Positions 1 through 9,450 of a stretch of 64,000 nucleotides of DNA are shown piece after piece. The notes under the pieces are model-generated. The model had not been told where the DNA came from and made no database searches. It saw only the letters and a program-made list of their open reading frames with translations. The DNA is from Salinicola socius (GTDB lineage Bacteria; Pseudomonadota; Gammaproteobacteria; Pseudomonadales; Halomonadaceae). A program made the position numbers and the translations under genes. Within the stretch, counting starts at the first letter, position 1, and each line of letters opens with the position of its first letter. Location of the stretch: NCBI RefSeq assembly GCF_001937195.1, contig NZ_MSDO01000020.1, positions 142,975 to 206,974 of the forward strand, written 5' to 3'.

Positions 1-74
1 AGGGCCAAGTCGCTGAAGACGTACCCCTTCGCCAGTACTTGGGCGTTGGTTATCGCAGGGTATTCTTCACTCAA
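1..74 (-). CDS. Possible 5' end of a further capsule-locus gene (partial)
   Basis: An open frame begins at a TTG inside the last codons of the acyltransferase gene and stays open to the window edge, reading roughly MSEEYPAITNAQVLAKGY. A GGAAAG lies about six bases upstream. Overlap with the previous gene would suit translational coupling. Only about 24 codons are visible, so neither the function nor the reality of the gene can be judged; it is listed because the capsule locus probably continues to the left. Confidence 0.3.
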   Translation of the reverse strand, partial: MSEEYPAITNAQVLAKGYVFSDLA

Positions 75-723
75 ACTTGTCTTTCCAATAAATGCCTTCT
101 CTCACAGACTGCGCCGGTGTTCCCACACAAAGGCATCCACCCGGCAACGACTTCAATACCGTAGATCTCGCGCCAACCACACTGCCAGCTCCGATCGTAA
201 CGCCTTTATAGACATAGACGTTCTCCGCTATCCATACGTCGTCTTCGACAACAATGTCCTTTGCCGGGTTAATTCTTTCATCGGAAGCGACATCATAAAT
301 AGCGTGTTGATCGGATGTCCTGAATCTCACAGAGGCCAGAAGACATTTCTTACCGATAACGATGCTGGTCCCAGGTTCTCCACAATGAACTCTGGCTTCC
401 TGGCTGTTGAATTTGGTTCCTGCGCCGATCGAAATACGGGATCCGGACTTCACGATCAGGCTGCCATTAATCTTGCACCTGGGGCCAATTTCGATAACGG
501 AATCGTTGCCGTTGAACAATATCCTGACATCTACCATGTTTACGCCGGCACCGATGATCAGGGTATTGTTGACGCCAAGAAATCTCACGCTGGCTCTCTT
601 GACTACCCGAGGATTGTTACGCCCTTTAATGATGTTCGTCGTTCCTCGCCCGCGAACGACAAGAGACTTCTCCTTTTTTTCAGCGGGCTTCACTTCTTCG
701 ACGAGCGTCTCGTTTTCGACCAA
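67..723 (-). CDS. Hexapeptide-repeat acyltransferase (capsule O-acetylation candidate)
   Basis: The protein has 218 residues and starts at TTG behind a strong GAGGGGG ribosome site. The first 30 residues are charged. The rest is a left-handed beta-helix pattern of hexapeptide repeats (IGAGVNM, IGPRCKI, IGAGTKF, IGKKCLL), ending in the typical acetyltransferase tail VYKGVTIGAGSVVGARSTV followed by GTPA. A histidine in the SDQHAIYD loop is in the position expected for the catalytic base of the CatB/maa-type family. Family members transfer acetyl groups from acetyl-CoA to sugars. Its place at the distal end of the capsule locus, 61 bases after the KpsC-like gene, suggests O-acetylation of the capsule; the substrate is not known. 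Confidence 0.8.
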   Translation of the reverse strand: MVENETLVEEVKPAEKKEKSLVVRGRGTTNIIKGRNNPRVVKRASVRFLGVNNTLIIGAGVNMVDVRILFNGNDSVIEIGPRCKINGSLIVKSGSRISIGAGTKFNSQEARVHCGEPGTSIVIGKKCLLASVRFRTSDQHAIYDVASDERINPAKDIVVEDDVWIAENVYVYKGVTIGAGSVVGARSTVLKSLPGGCLCVGTPAQSVREGIYWKDKFE

Positions 724-784
724 CTTTCCCCCTCGTAAGCTGCACGGCTTACACTGTCATGAAAAAAAGCGTATCGGGCCATGG

Positions 785-3163
785 CTACCGATGTAGCACA
801 ATATAATCGATGGCTTCTTCCAGATCACAAGCTCTCCCAAGATCGGGATTGTAATATCGGGATAGATCGACATAGGCAAAATGGAAGACGTCGGTTAATC
901 GTCTCTGTCTCGAACGCCTAGAAATTTGGAGCCGATCTTCGGTCAGCTCCCAACCAGCGTAGAATGGCATGCCATAGCAGTGCACTTTTTTACCGGCCAT
1001 CAACGCTTCGAACCCCATTCCGGAAGTCACGACATGGACTTCTTCAACGACATCGAACAACGCATGGGGATTGATATCGAAATCGATCAAAAAAACATTA
1101 TCGACATTCTTGATGAAAGCGAGCGATTGATTATCGAAGTAACTGCCCTTGCCGCCAGTAATCGCATCGGGATGCTGTTTGATGAGGATATCGTGATTTG
1201 GATAATGATGAATAGCATCCTGCAACATCTTGCGGAATGTGGCTTCATCGGCCATTCCCGACACCACCGACTGATCACCACGACGCTGATCCAGGAGCAG
1301 GATTTTCAGCTTCTGCGGATTGCCTATCGACAGCGGCGCATCGGGAGCGTGGTTGTACTTGGAAACACGGCCTTCGACGATCTTGGCAATCAGCGCTTCC
1401 GCTCTGACCATCTCCTGTTCCGTAAGCTCGGGGCCCGATTGCAGCAACCTTTCCAGCCGAGAAGGCTTGGTCGCATCGTAGTAGGACGTCGTATCGTCCA
1501 GAATGATGGACAATCCCGGTTCCCCGGAAAGCCCGATACCTACCGAGCGAATGAAGCCGTCCTCAAGGATCACTAGTTCACGGCCGAGCGCGTTTCTCGC
1601 CTCCATCTGTTTCTTCTTCTCGAGCTTCTCCGTAATGCCCCACTGAACGAACAGATCGACAGAAGCCAGCTCGATGATGGAATCCTTTCCCTGATTGCTC
1701 TGAATGCGTTGATTGGCGTTCAACATCGGCAGCAAATAGCGTTGAACGCCATGCCAGGTCGCATCGCTAGAGGGGATGGCGATGATATCGACGCGTTCCC
1801 GATTGAACACCTTGTTCAGTGGCGAGAGCTGGGGTGTCAAGACGCCTGGCCTGGCGGCCTCGATAAGATAGTCCCGTATCCGCGTCGTAGAGCGGCCGTC
1901 GAAACTGCCGTTGGAGAACTGGGAGGCCGCCCATTCCATACCCGCCTGATCAGCGACGAAGCCTTCTGCCATATAAGTCTCGAGATGGCGTTTGATCTCG
2001 ACGAGGTTGGTGGCCAAAGGAAAGCGGCAAGGCGCCCAGATCTGATCGAAATCGACATACTTGGTGGACAGCGGCATCTTACCCATCAGAAAGCCTTCGA
2101 ACATCATCGTGCTGTTCACCGACGCCACGACATCACTATGGTAGATCGCTTCCTCGGGGGGGACCAGATAGCAAAGTGCATCATCGATAGCGGCATAGCT
2201 AGAAAGCACGAGCCGTTTCTCCAGCCCGGCCCCCAGGATGTTGTCTTTGGAGGGTGGCAGCCGCACGATCAATTGATACTCCAGCGACTCACAGGCAGTC
2301 AAAAGATCGCCAATGGCCTTGCGTTGCGACTCGCGCGCGACTCTCATGTTCAACTGGGAATCGAGCGGCTGAGAGGCAAACAGGACGGTCTTTTGCGCTG
2401 GTGACAGCCCAAAGAGCCGAAAATACTGAGGCCGGCTGAGATTGGGCAGGTACTCGGTGTACTTGTCGAATTTGGGCGCCCCGACGCTGAAGAACCGAGA
2501 GGCCGGATATCCCCGCTCCACGAATATCGACTTCTGCAAATCCCCCCAACCCAGGATCACATCGGCCAACGGCTGTGAGGCATAGGATTTGGGATCCCAA
2601 TAGTATTTGGTCTTATCCACGAATACCGATTCATGAGGAATCAAAATTCTCGGTATGGAAAGCTCTTCACAGACATGGGCAATGACCCGCATGACGGGTG
2701 CCCAGTCAAACGTGAAGATGATGCCCGCGAGCTTTGGGCGAAGCGGGATCAGTCGCCGAACGATCATTTTCCGATAAGTGTCCGGGTTTTCCCGTGCGAA
2801 TCTCAACACCTCTCTTCGATGAGTATTCAGGTCCGCAACAAAATCCAACGGCGCGAGCGTATAGTCCTCTTCGGATTGGATATTGTCGATCAGCGTGTTG
2901 GTATGCTCGGCGATCCAGGGTATGTAGAGGAATATCGGCTTGGAGGATTCCATGGCCAGCTTCAGCTCGTATCCCGCCTCGGGCCGGTACCAGTCAGGTA
3001 TGAATCGTTCGCTCTTGTTGCCATGACTAATTACCGCAGTCGCATCGCCTTTAGGCAATGTCGTGAGCGCACTCTTTCGGGCTTTCTCTCCAGCCTGCTT
3101 CTTGCGGTAAGCGTCTTGCCAAAATAGAACCGGATGCTTGAAGAACTTGGTCGTTTTACTCAT
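785..3163 (-). CDS. KpsC-like capsule glycosyltransferase with an extra N-terminal GT-B-like module
   Basis: The protein has 792 residues. Residues about 440-792 match the Kdo-transferase module of KpsC: EDGFIRSVG, LLLDQRRGDQS, IKQHPD, VHVVTSGMGFEALMAGK and GMPFYAGW occur in the usual order. KpsC proteins build the beta-Kdo linker on lysophosphatidylglycerol at the cytoplasmic face, to which capsule is joined for ABC export. Residues about 60-430 form a second module (ILIPHESVFVDKTKYYW, VGAPKFDKY, IVRLPPSKDN, SVNSTMMFEGFLMGK) that looks like a GT-B transferase but not like the usual KpsC N-half. It could therefore combine linker synthesis with a separate sugar or polyol-phosphate transfer. 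It follows kpsF by 20 bases, so the two are co-transcribed. No KpsS is visible in the window. Confidence 0.72.
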   Translation of the reverse strand: MSKTTKFFKHPVLFWQDAYRKKQAGEKARKSALTTLPKGDATAVISHGNKSERFIPDWYRPEAGYELKLAMESSKPIFLYIPWIAEHTNTLIDNIQSEEDYTLAPLDFVADLNTHRREVLRFARENPDTYRKMIVRRLIPLRPKLAGIIFTFDWAPVMRVIAHVCEELSIPRILIPHESVFVDKTKYYWDPKSYASQPLADVILGWGDLQKSIFVERGYPASRFFSVGAPKFDKYTEYLPNLSRPQYFRLFGLSPAQKTVLFASQPLDSQLNMRVARESQRKAIGDLLTACESLEYQLIVRLPPSKDNILGAGLEKRLVLSSYAAIDDALCYLVPPEEAIYHSDVVASVNSTMMFEGFLMGKMPLSTKYVDFDQIWAPCRFPLATNLVEIKRHLETYMAEGFVADQAGMEWAASQFSNGSFDGRSTTRIRDYLIEAARPGVLTPQLSPLNKVFNRERVDIIAIPSSDATWHGVQRYLLPMLNANQRIQSNQGKDSIIELASVDLFVQWGITEKLEKKKQMEARNALGRELVILEDGFIRSVGIGLSGEPGLSIILDDTTSYYDATKPSRLERLLQSGPELTEQEMVRAEALIAKIVEGRVSKYNHAPDAPLSIGNPQKLKILLLDQRRGDQSVVSGMADEATFRKMLQDAIHHYPNHDILIKQHPDAITGGKGSYFDNQSLAFIKNVDNVFLIDFDINPHALFDVVEEVHVVTSGMGFEALMAGKKVHCYGMPFYAGWELTEDRLQISRRSRQRRLTDVFHFAYVDLSRYYNPDLGRACDLEEAIDYIVLHR

Positions 3164-3183
3164 GGGAATGGACTCGGAGTGAT

Positions 3184-4161
3184 TCAGGCATCAAAACTCT
3201 TGATAACGCCTAGCGGCCTACCCGACTCGGCGACGATCAACGAGGTCAGTTTGCGTTCGCGCATCAGAAGTTCGCAGTCGTGGAGATTGACATCGCCAGC
3301 CACCGTGACGGGCATTCTCCCCATGATGTCTCGCGCGGTCAGAGCGTCGGTTACCGAAAACTTCTCGATGGCACGCCGAAGATCACCATCGGTAATGACC
3401 CCCAACAGTTCAGCCCGAGGGGACACTATACAAACGATCCCCCTTTCGCCCTGGCTGATTTTATTCACTATATGGTCAAACGATGCCTCGGCCGGGAGAC
3501 ATGGCACATCGTGCATGACGTCCCTGGCCAAGGTCAGAAGCCTTCTCCCCAAGGAACCACCCGGATGAAAACGCGCGAAATCGACGGGCATGAAGGCCCG
3601 ACGATTCATCAAGGCCACGGCCAGGGCATCCCCCATCACCAGTGTCGCGGTGGTCGACGTCGTCGGTGCGAGATTGTTCGGGCAGGTTTCCCGTTCGATG
3701 GAAACATCGAGATGAACGTTCGCGCTCCGTGCCAGGGTCGAGTCGGTGCGGCCCGTGATCGCTATCGTTCTGGCCTCTATGTGGCGTAGATAGGGGATGA
3801 GCTTGATGACCTCGTCCGTCTCGCCGCTGTAGGAGATCAGGATCACCAGATCGACACCGCCAATCATCCCCAGATCACCGTGATAGGCCTCGCCCGGATG
3901 GACGAAGAAGCTAGGGGTACCCGTAGAAGCCAGTGTCGCCGCGATTTTCCGCCCGATGATCCCCGACTTGCCCATCCCACAGACGATGACCTTGCCCGTG
4001 CAGGACAAGATCAGCTCTACAGCTTCGAGAAACGCCTCGTTGAGTGACTCACCGATCGCGTCCAACGCGCGGGCCTGATCTTCGAACACACGCCGCGCCA
4101 GCGTCAGAGACTCGCTGCTGGCCGATGAATGCGCCCCTCTCAGTGGGGTGACGATCTCCAT
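3184..4161 (-). CDS. kpsF: D-arabinose-5-phosphate isomerase, KpsF/KdsD family
   Basis: The protein has 325 residues, the usual length. It interconverts ribulose-5-phosphate and arabinose-5-phosphate, the first step to Kdo. An N-terminal SIS domain shows VCGMGKSGIIGRKIAATLASTGTPS and HPGEAYHGDLGMI (residues about 59-102) and the ISYSGETDE phosphosugar loop. Two CBS domains follow (from MHDVPCLP, and from IMGRMPVTV to the end). The very last residues (GVIKSFDA) are a little shorter than in E. coli KdsD. The ribosome site is GAGGAGAA, seven bases upstream. It lies downstream of a strong terminator and so probably starts its own transcript, supplying Kdo for the capsule linker made by the KpsC-like gene that follows. 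Confidence 0.9.
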   Translation of the reverse strand: MEIVTPLRGAHSSASSESLTLARRVFEDQARALDAIGESLNEAFLEAVELILSCTGKVIVCGMGKSGIIGRKIAATLASTGTPSFFVHPGEAYHGDLGMIGGVDLVILISYSGETDEVIKLIPYLRHIEARTIAITGRTDSTLARSANVHLDVSIERETCPNNLAPTTSTTATLVMGDALAVALMNRRAFMPVDFARFHPGGSLGRRLLTLARDVMHDVPCLPAEASFDHIVNKISQGERGIVCIVSPRAELLGVITDGDLRRAIEKFSVTDALTARDIMGRMPVTVAGDVNLHDCELLMRERKLTSLIVAESGRPLGVIKSFDA

Positions 4162-4353
4162 ATCGTTCTCCTCTCGTAATCTGCCGTGCCAAATGGCTTT
4201 CGCCAGGCACTCACCCAGAGCGCCTTATGGCATTAGCGTGAAGAAACGATGACAGAGAAAGATGACGGTTCTATTGCCGTTACATGTCAGCGATGTGACT
4301 CGTTGCCAACGAAATCTCTCATTCGGTCTGGCCAGGCGGTGAATTTCAGGCAC

Positions 4354-4381
4354 AAAAAAAGCAACCATCAAGGTTGCTTTT
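4354..4381 (-). terminator. Rho-independent terminator after the glmS-galE-phyH genes
   Basis: A perfect 10-base stem (AAAAGCAACC / GGTTGCTTTT) with an ATCAA loop is followed, in leftward reading, by seven T residues. It lies about 57 bases past the stop of the PhyH-family gene and separates it from kpsF, dividing the capsule locus into two transcripts. Confidence 0.9.
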
Positions 4382-4437
4382 AAAGGAACAAGACTGGCTC
4401 AACGGTGTGCTTTCACCGCCGGCGCAATGGATCTATT

Positions 4438-5454
4438 TCATATCTGACGCCGGTCGATGACATGCCAGGAAGATTGACCGCCCTTGGCCGCGGCTTTCCT
4501 GTCTTCCTGGGCCCGCATGCGCTGAAGGACGCGATACTGAAGCCGATTGAAGTAATCGAACCCCAAGCCTGGCAGCGGCAGGAATGGATTGGTGCGGCTC
4601 ATGCCCCATAACGCCAAACGCGAACTGCCCGGTTCCGCATTGCCCCGCGCGTGGACGCCGAAGGTATTGGCAATCAACAGCGTGTTGCCCTTGACCTGGA
4701 ACGCTTTCGGGCCGGAAACGCCAAGCCTTGGCGCTTCCTCCGCGCTGACCCGGAAGGACCCGCGAGCCGTATAGCGATCCGCATGCGACTTGGCCCGCTG
4801 GCTCATTTGGTATTCCCACTTCAGGCGCTCGCGGTGCGGGTGGTTGGAACCGGGCACGAACACGAAGGGGCCGTTTTCGTCCGTCACGTCTTCCAGGTAC
4901 AGCCAGAACTTCATGGTGGGCTGGAACGTATCGACGTGAAGGTTCTTCTGCGGATCACGGTCTTTCTCGCTTTGGAGACTACCGTTATGCACGTTCTCGA
5001 TATGGCAGATCGGCAAGCGCGCGTGCCCTGCGCAGTAACGGAACAGCCGCTTCAGGCTGGCTTCGTCCAGAACCGACCGCAGCGTCGGCAACTGCTCGAC
5101 CACTTCCGGCGCGAGCAGAATCCGATGCGTGTTGGTATCGCCCTGGCAACACTCGCGAATCTCGCCCGAATACTGACGCACTTCGGTCAGCAACGCCTGG
5201 AACGTCTCCTCCGACAGGTAATTCTCTTTCAGCACGTACCCGTAGCGTTGGAACTGCTCCCGATCCGTCTTTGGCACACCGCCTGACAGCATCGCCATCC
5301 GCAGTCGAGACATCCAATAGGCAGACCATACCCGAGCAGCGTGCAGACCATAACGATTCAGGCGCTCGCTCCCCAGCAACGGATTAGCGGCGAATGACTT
5401 GGCGCCAGTGAAAAGCTCACCAAACCAGATCGGATATCGAGTCCAGGATTTCAT
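4438..5454 (-). CDS. Phytanoyl-CoA dioxygenase (PhyH) family protein
   Basis: The protein has 338 residues. The start is set at the ATG at 5454 because GAGG lies eight bases upstream and just after the galE stop; longer in-frame starts would run into galE. It carries the PhyH Fe(II)/2-oxoglutarate pattern: an HVD iron-binding motif in NLHVDTFQPTMKFW, then ENGPFVFVPGSNH, and a distal histidine and arginine in FGVHARGNAEPGSSRLALW. Such enzymes hydroxylate small molecules, lipids or sugars. Its place 30 bases after galE inside a capsule locus suggests it modifies a capsule precursor or lipid anchor, but no substrate can be read from the sequence. PhyH members are also found in natural-product clusters. 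Confidence 0.75.
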   Translation of the reverse strand: MKSWTRYPIWFGELFTGAKSFAANPLLGSERLNRYGLHAARVWSAYWMSRLRMAMLSGGVPKTDREQFQRYGYVLKENYLSEETFQALLTEVRQYSGEIRECCQGDTNTHRILLAPEVVEQLPTLRSVLDEASLKRLFRYCAGHARLPICHIENVHNGSLQSEKDRDPQKNLHVDTFQPTMKFWLYLEDVTDENGPFVFVPGSNHPHRERLKWEYQMSQRAKSHADRYTARGSFRVSAEEAPRLGVSGPKAFQVKGNTLLIANTFGVHARGNAEPGSSRLALWGMSRTNPFLPLPGLGFDYFNRLQYRVLQRMRAQEDRKAAAKGGQSSWHVIDRRQI

Positions 5455-5483
5455 TACGGATTCCTCAATGGCAGAGGCGGGGA

Positions 5484-6473
5484 TTACGTGAGTTTGACGC
5501 GCTTTTGTTCCCAAGCCCAGGCATGCGCGACGATTGTATCGATATCCGCATATCGTGGGTTCCAACCCAGAATTGATTTGGCAGCGCGGGAATCCGCTAC
5601 CAGATTGGCGGGGTCCCCTGCTCGCCGGGGCGCATCTTCGTAAGGCACCGGCTGGCCGGTAACGCGCTCAACGGCATCCAGCACTGCCTGAACACTGAAG
5701 CCATTACCATTACCCAGGTTGAATCGCGTCGTCGGGTTACCTGCCCATAGATACTCAAGGGCGCGTAAATGCGCCTCAGCGAGATCCGTGACATGAATGT
5801 AGTCGCGAATGCAGGTTCCATCCTTCGTCGGATAATCCCTGCCAAAGACCTTCAAGGGAGGCCTCGCACCGAGTACCGCATGCAGCGCCAGGGGAATCAA
5901 GTGAGTTTCGGGATCGTGCCGCTCGCCGATATGGCCCTCTGGGTCGGCGCCCGCCGCATTGAAGTAGCGCAACGCCACTGACTTCAATCCGTATGCGCGA
6001 TCGAAGTCCTCCAGCATCCGTTCAACCATGTACTTGCTGGCGCCATAAGGATTGATAGGCACCTGGGGGTGCGCTTCATCGATCGGGCTGTATTCAGGCT
6101 CTCCGAAAACCGCCGCCGTCGAAGAGAAGATCAAAGGCCCGACATCATGCTCAACCATCGCTTCCAGCAACGTCAAGGTCTTGGCGACATTGGAGCGGTA
6201 GTACCGAGCCGGCTCGACTACCGATTCGCCAACCTGGATCAGAGATGCAAAGTGCAGCACACCGTCAAACTTTTCATCGCTGAACAGAGAATCCAATAAT
6301 CTACGATCACCGACGTCGCCAATAACCAATCGTATATCATCCTCGACAATGGCATTTTCAAAGCCTGTCGAAAGATCATCCAGCACTACTAAATCATGAC
6401 CTGCTTTCAGCAGCTGATTTACCATATGGCAACCAATGTATCCAGCGCCGCCTATTACTAACAGTTTGGACAT
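5484..6473 (-). CDS. galE: UDP-glucose 4-epimerase
   Basis: The protein has 329 residues, an extended SDR. The NAD-binding GGAGYIG is at residue 8 onwards, VLDDLSTG follows, SSTAAVFG carries the catalytic serine/threonine region, and the YGASK tyrosine-lysine pair precedes YMVERML. DPEGHIGERHDPETHLIPLAL and RDYIHVTDLAEAH are typical of GalE. It interconverts UDP-glucose and UDP-galactose (sometimes the N-acetyl forms) in the cytoplasm. It starts three bases after the glmS stop, so the two are coupled, presumably to supply UDP-hexose or UDP-hexosamine for the capsule. Whether it prefers acetylated sugars is not clear from the sequence. Confidence 0.93.
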   Translation of the reverse strand: MSKLLVIGGAGYIGCHMVNQLLKAGHDLVVLDDLSTGFENAIVEDDIRLVIGDVGDRRLLDSLFSDEKFDGVLHFASLIQVGESVVEPARYYRSNVAKTLTLLEAMVEHDVGPLIFSSTAAVFGEPEYSPIDEAHPQVPINPYGASKYMVERMLEDFDRAYGLKSVALRYFNAAGADPEGHIGERHDPETHLIPLALHAVLGARPPLKVFGRDYPTKDGTCIRDYIHVTDLAEAHLRALEYLWAGNPTTRFNLGNGNGFSVQAVLDAVERVTGQPVPYEDAPRRAGDPANLVADSRAAKSILGWNPRYADIDTIVAHAWAWEQKRVKLT

Positions 6474-6476
6474 AAA

Positions 6477-8318
6477 CTATTCTACCGTCACACTCTTTGC
6501 GAGATTACGAGGCTTATCGACATCGGTACCTTTTACCAAAGCCACATGATAAGCAAGGAGTTGCAAAGCCACGACGTGTAGTACCGGAGAAAGTAGGCCG
6601 TAATGCTCAGGCATCTGCATTACCTGCATTCCCGCAGAGTTCTTAACGGAGCTATCACCGTCAGCGAACACATAAAGCTGACCACCACGAGCGCTCACTT
6701 CCTGCATATTGGATTTGAGCTTTTCCAACAATTCGTCATTGGGCGCGATCACGACTACCGGCATTTCCTGATCCACCAATGCCAACGGGCCATGCTTGAG
6801 CTCGCCTGCGGGATAGGCTTCGGCATGGATGTAGGAAATTTCCTTGAGCTTCAGGGCGCCCTCTTGAGCAATGGGGTAATGCCGACCACGACCAAGGAAT
6901 AGCGCGTGTTGTTTGTTTGCGAAATATTGCGCCCAAATTTTGATGTTTGGCTCCAATGCCAACACCTTCTCGACGGCTACCGGCAGATGCCGCAACTCAT
7001 CCAAGTATGCCTTCTCATCTTCCTGAGGAAGATTCGATTTGATCTTCGCTAACAATAAGGTAAGCAAGAAAAGCGCGCTAAGCTGAGTCGTGAATGCCTT
7101 GGTCGAAGCCACGCCAATTTCCGGTCCGGCGCGAGTAATAAATCGGAGCGCAGTTTCGCGAACGATAGCAGATTCCGGCACGTTGCAGATTGCCAAGGTA
7201 TATGTATGACCCTTTTCCTTGGCATAGTGTAAGGCAGCGAGAGTATCTGCTGTCTCGCCGGACTGGGAAATAACGACGACCAACTGCCTAGGGTTAGCGA
7301 CACTTTGACGATACCGATACTCACTAGCAATCTCAACGTTACATGGAATTCCGGCGACCTGCTCAATCCAATATTTAGCGGTCATCCCTGCATAACTGGA
7401 AGTGCCGCAGGCGATGATCAATACTGAATCCACATGCTGAAAGATTGTTTCAGCTTCAGCTCCGAAGATACCTGGTTGAAGCTGCCCCGCTCCACTAAGC
7501 ATTTCCAAGGTATTACTGAGGGCTTGAGGCTGCTCGAAAATTTCTTTCTGCATGTAGTGATCGAACTCACCCAGCTCGACCGCATTAGCGCTGAGATTCG
7601 AAATCACGATATCTCGCTCTACCAGTCGGCCGGAAAGGTCTGCAATCGTTACCCCATCAGGGGTTAGCTGAGCCACATCGCCGTTTTCCAGATACACCAT
7701 GCGCTTGGTGACGGAAAGCAGCGCAGAAGCATCCGAGGCGGCGTAATACCCTTCATCCGCGATGCCCAGCATCAACGGAGAGCCTTCACGTGCGATCACC
7801 AAACACTCCGACTCATCTTCGCTAATGACAGCCAGGGCGAAAGCGCCGTCCAAATATCCTACGGCGCGCTGAACGGCAGAGAAGAGATCCTCTGCGGGAT
7901 CGCCAATCTGTCCCTTCAAGCAAGCCTGAATAAGGTGAGCGATAGTTTCTGTATCGGTGTCCGAGCTGAAGGTGTAGCCCAATTCCCGCAGTTGGTCACG
8001 CAAGGCTTCATAGTTTTCGATAATGCCATTGTGCACCACTGCCAACCCACCGGAGACATGGGGGTGTGCATTACGCTCAGCGGGAACGCCATGGGTCGCC
8101 CATCGCGTATGGGCAATTCCTACACGCCCCCGCAGCCCCTCTGCTGCGACTTTGTCGACCAACTCAGCTACACGGCCCATGGCACGGGCGCGATGTAGCC
8201 CGTTATTCAAAATCGCAAGCCCGGCGGAGTCATAGCCACGGTACTCCAGTGTTGCGAGCCCCTCCAGTAGAAAGGGAATACTATCATTATCGCTGACCGC
8301 ACCGACTACGCCACACAT
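6477..8318 (-). CDS. glmS: Glutamine-fructose-6-phosphate aminotransferase
   Basis: The protein has 612 residues, as in E. coli. The start is placed so that the catalytic cysteine follows the initiator methionine (MCGVVGAV), with GGGGGTGG just upstream. The class II glutamine amidotransferase half shows [19 protein letters not shown] and NGIIENYE. The isomerase half has two SIS domains with [28 protein letters not shown] and [18 protein letters not shown], and ends with the conserved [13 protein letters not shown]. It makes glucosamine-6-phosphate for UDP-GlcNAc. Its place inside the capsule locus suggests a dedicated or second copy feeding capsule amino sugars; whether another glmS exists elsewhere cannot be seen. 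A 160-base AT-rich gap upstream probably carries its promoter. Confidence 0.95.
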   Translation of the reverse strand: MCGVVGAVSDNDSIPFLLEGLATLEYRGYDSAGLAILNNGLHRARAMGRVAELVDKVAAEGLRGRVGIAHTRWATHGVPAERNAHPHVSGGLAVVHNGIIENYEALRDQLRELGYTFSSDTDTETIAHLIQACLKGQIGDPAEDLFSAVQRAVGYLDGAFALAVISEDESECLVIAREGSPLMLGIADEGYYAASDASALLSVTKRMVYLENGDVAQLTPDGVTIADLSGRLVERDIVISNLSANAVELGEFDHYMQKEIFEQPQALSNTLEMLSGAGQLQPGIFGAEAETIFQHVDSVLIIACGTSSYAGMTAKYWIEQVAGIPCNVEIASEYRYRQSVANPRQLVVVISQSGETADTLAALHYAKEKGHTYTLAICNVPESAIVRETALRFITRAGPEIGVASTKAFTTQLSALFLLTLLLAKIKSNLPQEDEKAYLDELRHLPVAVEKVLALEPNIKIWAQYFANKQHALFLGRGRHYPIAQEGALKLKEISYIHAEAYPAGELKHGPLALVDQEMPVVVIAPNDELLEKLKSNMQEVSARGGQLYVFADGDSSVKNSAGMQVMQMPEHYGLLSPVLHVVALQLLAYHVALVKGTDVDKPRNLAKSVTVE

Positions 8319-8478
8319 ACCACCCCCATTTACGCATGCTAACGTTGGAAAAATATCTTTTTTCGAACCCACTATTTACGACTGGGAAAGGCATTAGACA
8401 ACGTGCCGGTAAACATGGAAACGAATAGAAAAGAGAAAGCGATAAAAAATAGATCTTGTTGCACAAGGGCACTGCAAT

Positions 8479-9378
8479 CTAAAGCGACTCCTCGTCATTA
8501 TTAATGGACGATAGATTAGACATTGTTGTGAAAAAACCAGCCTGCCTTAACACATCTTGCATTTGAGCCATCGTGACCGACTCAGACTGCGCTGTTCTTC
8601 CTTCACCAGTATCATTCTCACCATGTGTCGTTATTGCATAGGCTGGTTGCCGACCATCAGTTATAACCGGTAGTCTTATATGCATTCTTTTATGCTTTTC
8701 GCTAACATCAAAAATAGTTTTTTTATAGCTTTCAGAACCGATAACTGCTATACCAGCACCAGTATTTGGATACAGCACTTCTTCGACTTTGCATTCATTT
8801 CGGTTAATGATATCTACAATATATCCCTTACAAAAACTAACAGCTAGTTTTCGATTTCTTGGTTTGACAAATCTTGACAACCGACGTGTGAAATCGTATC
8901 TCAAGGCATCGTCGTCATCTAGCCTAAAAGTAGCGAATGCCTGATTAGTGTTTATTTCAGACAATATATCAGCAGATGCCTGCTTCATTCGAAAGTCATG
9001 TTCAGGGTAGTAAACTGGACGCAAAAAACTAAATTTCTCTCCAAGTGCCTGCAGCCTTCTACGGTAGATATCAGGCAGACGAGAAGAGCATACTACGTAA
9101 ATCAGAAAATTCTGGTATTCTTGCGCGTGCAGCGATGGAAGAGTTATATTTTCAAAGAGATTAAAGCGATGCTCCAAACGTTTATCCGCTAATATCATCT
9201 CCGCATAGTCTTCGAAAGAGATTTCATCGGCTTTTTTAAAATAATTTTTAAAGTTTGAAAGCACAGAAAATCTAACTATTCCCACTATGGTTTTTTCCAT
9301 CTCAATTCTTTCAAAGGGAATAGAACCATTCGAAACCACTGAGCTTTCAAACAACGGATTTTCAATAATTGAATACAT
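8479..9378 (-). CDS. Putative rhamnosyltransferase-like glycosyltransferase
   Basis: The protein has about 299 residues from the ATG at 9378, which has AGGGG five bases upstream; a TTG at 9435 would add 19 residues and is less likely. The body shows VGIVRFSVLS near the start, then FENITLPSLHAQEYQNFLIY and a RLDDDDAL acidic motif, as in the proteobacterial family annotated as putative rhamnosyl transferase (a GT-A fold whose acidic run binds the metal and nucleotide-sugar). The last 60 residues are polar and poorly conserved. The gene is AT-rich with codon use unlike the surrounding export genes, which suggests recent acquisition. Donor and linkage are unknown. Confidence 0.65.
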   Translation of the reverse strand: MYSIIENPLFESSVVSNGSIPFERIEMEKTIVGIVRFSVLSNFKNYFKKADEISFEDYAEMILADKRLEHRFNLFENITLPSLHAQEYQNFLIYVVCSSRLPDIYRRRLQALGEKFSFLRPVYYPEHDFRMKQASADILSEINTNQAFATFRLDDDDALRYDFTRRLSRFVKPRNRKLAVSFCKGYIVDIINRNECKVEEVLYPNTGAGIAVIGSESYKKTIFDVSEKHKRMHIRLPVITDGRQPAYAITTHGENDTGEGRTAQSESVTMAQMQDVLRQAGFFTTMSNLSSINNDEESL

Positions 9379-9450
9379 CACTACCCCTGAAAAAGAAGCC
9401 TTGAGTTTATCATCGACTAACACCTCAACAATCAAATCTAGTACTTTATA

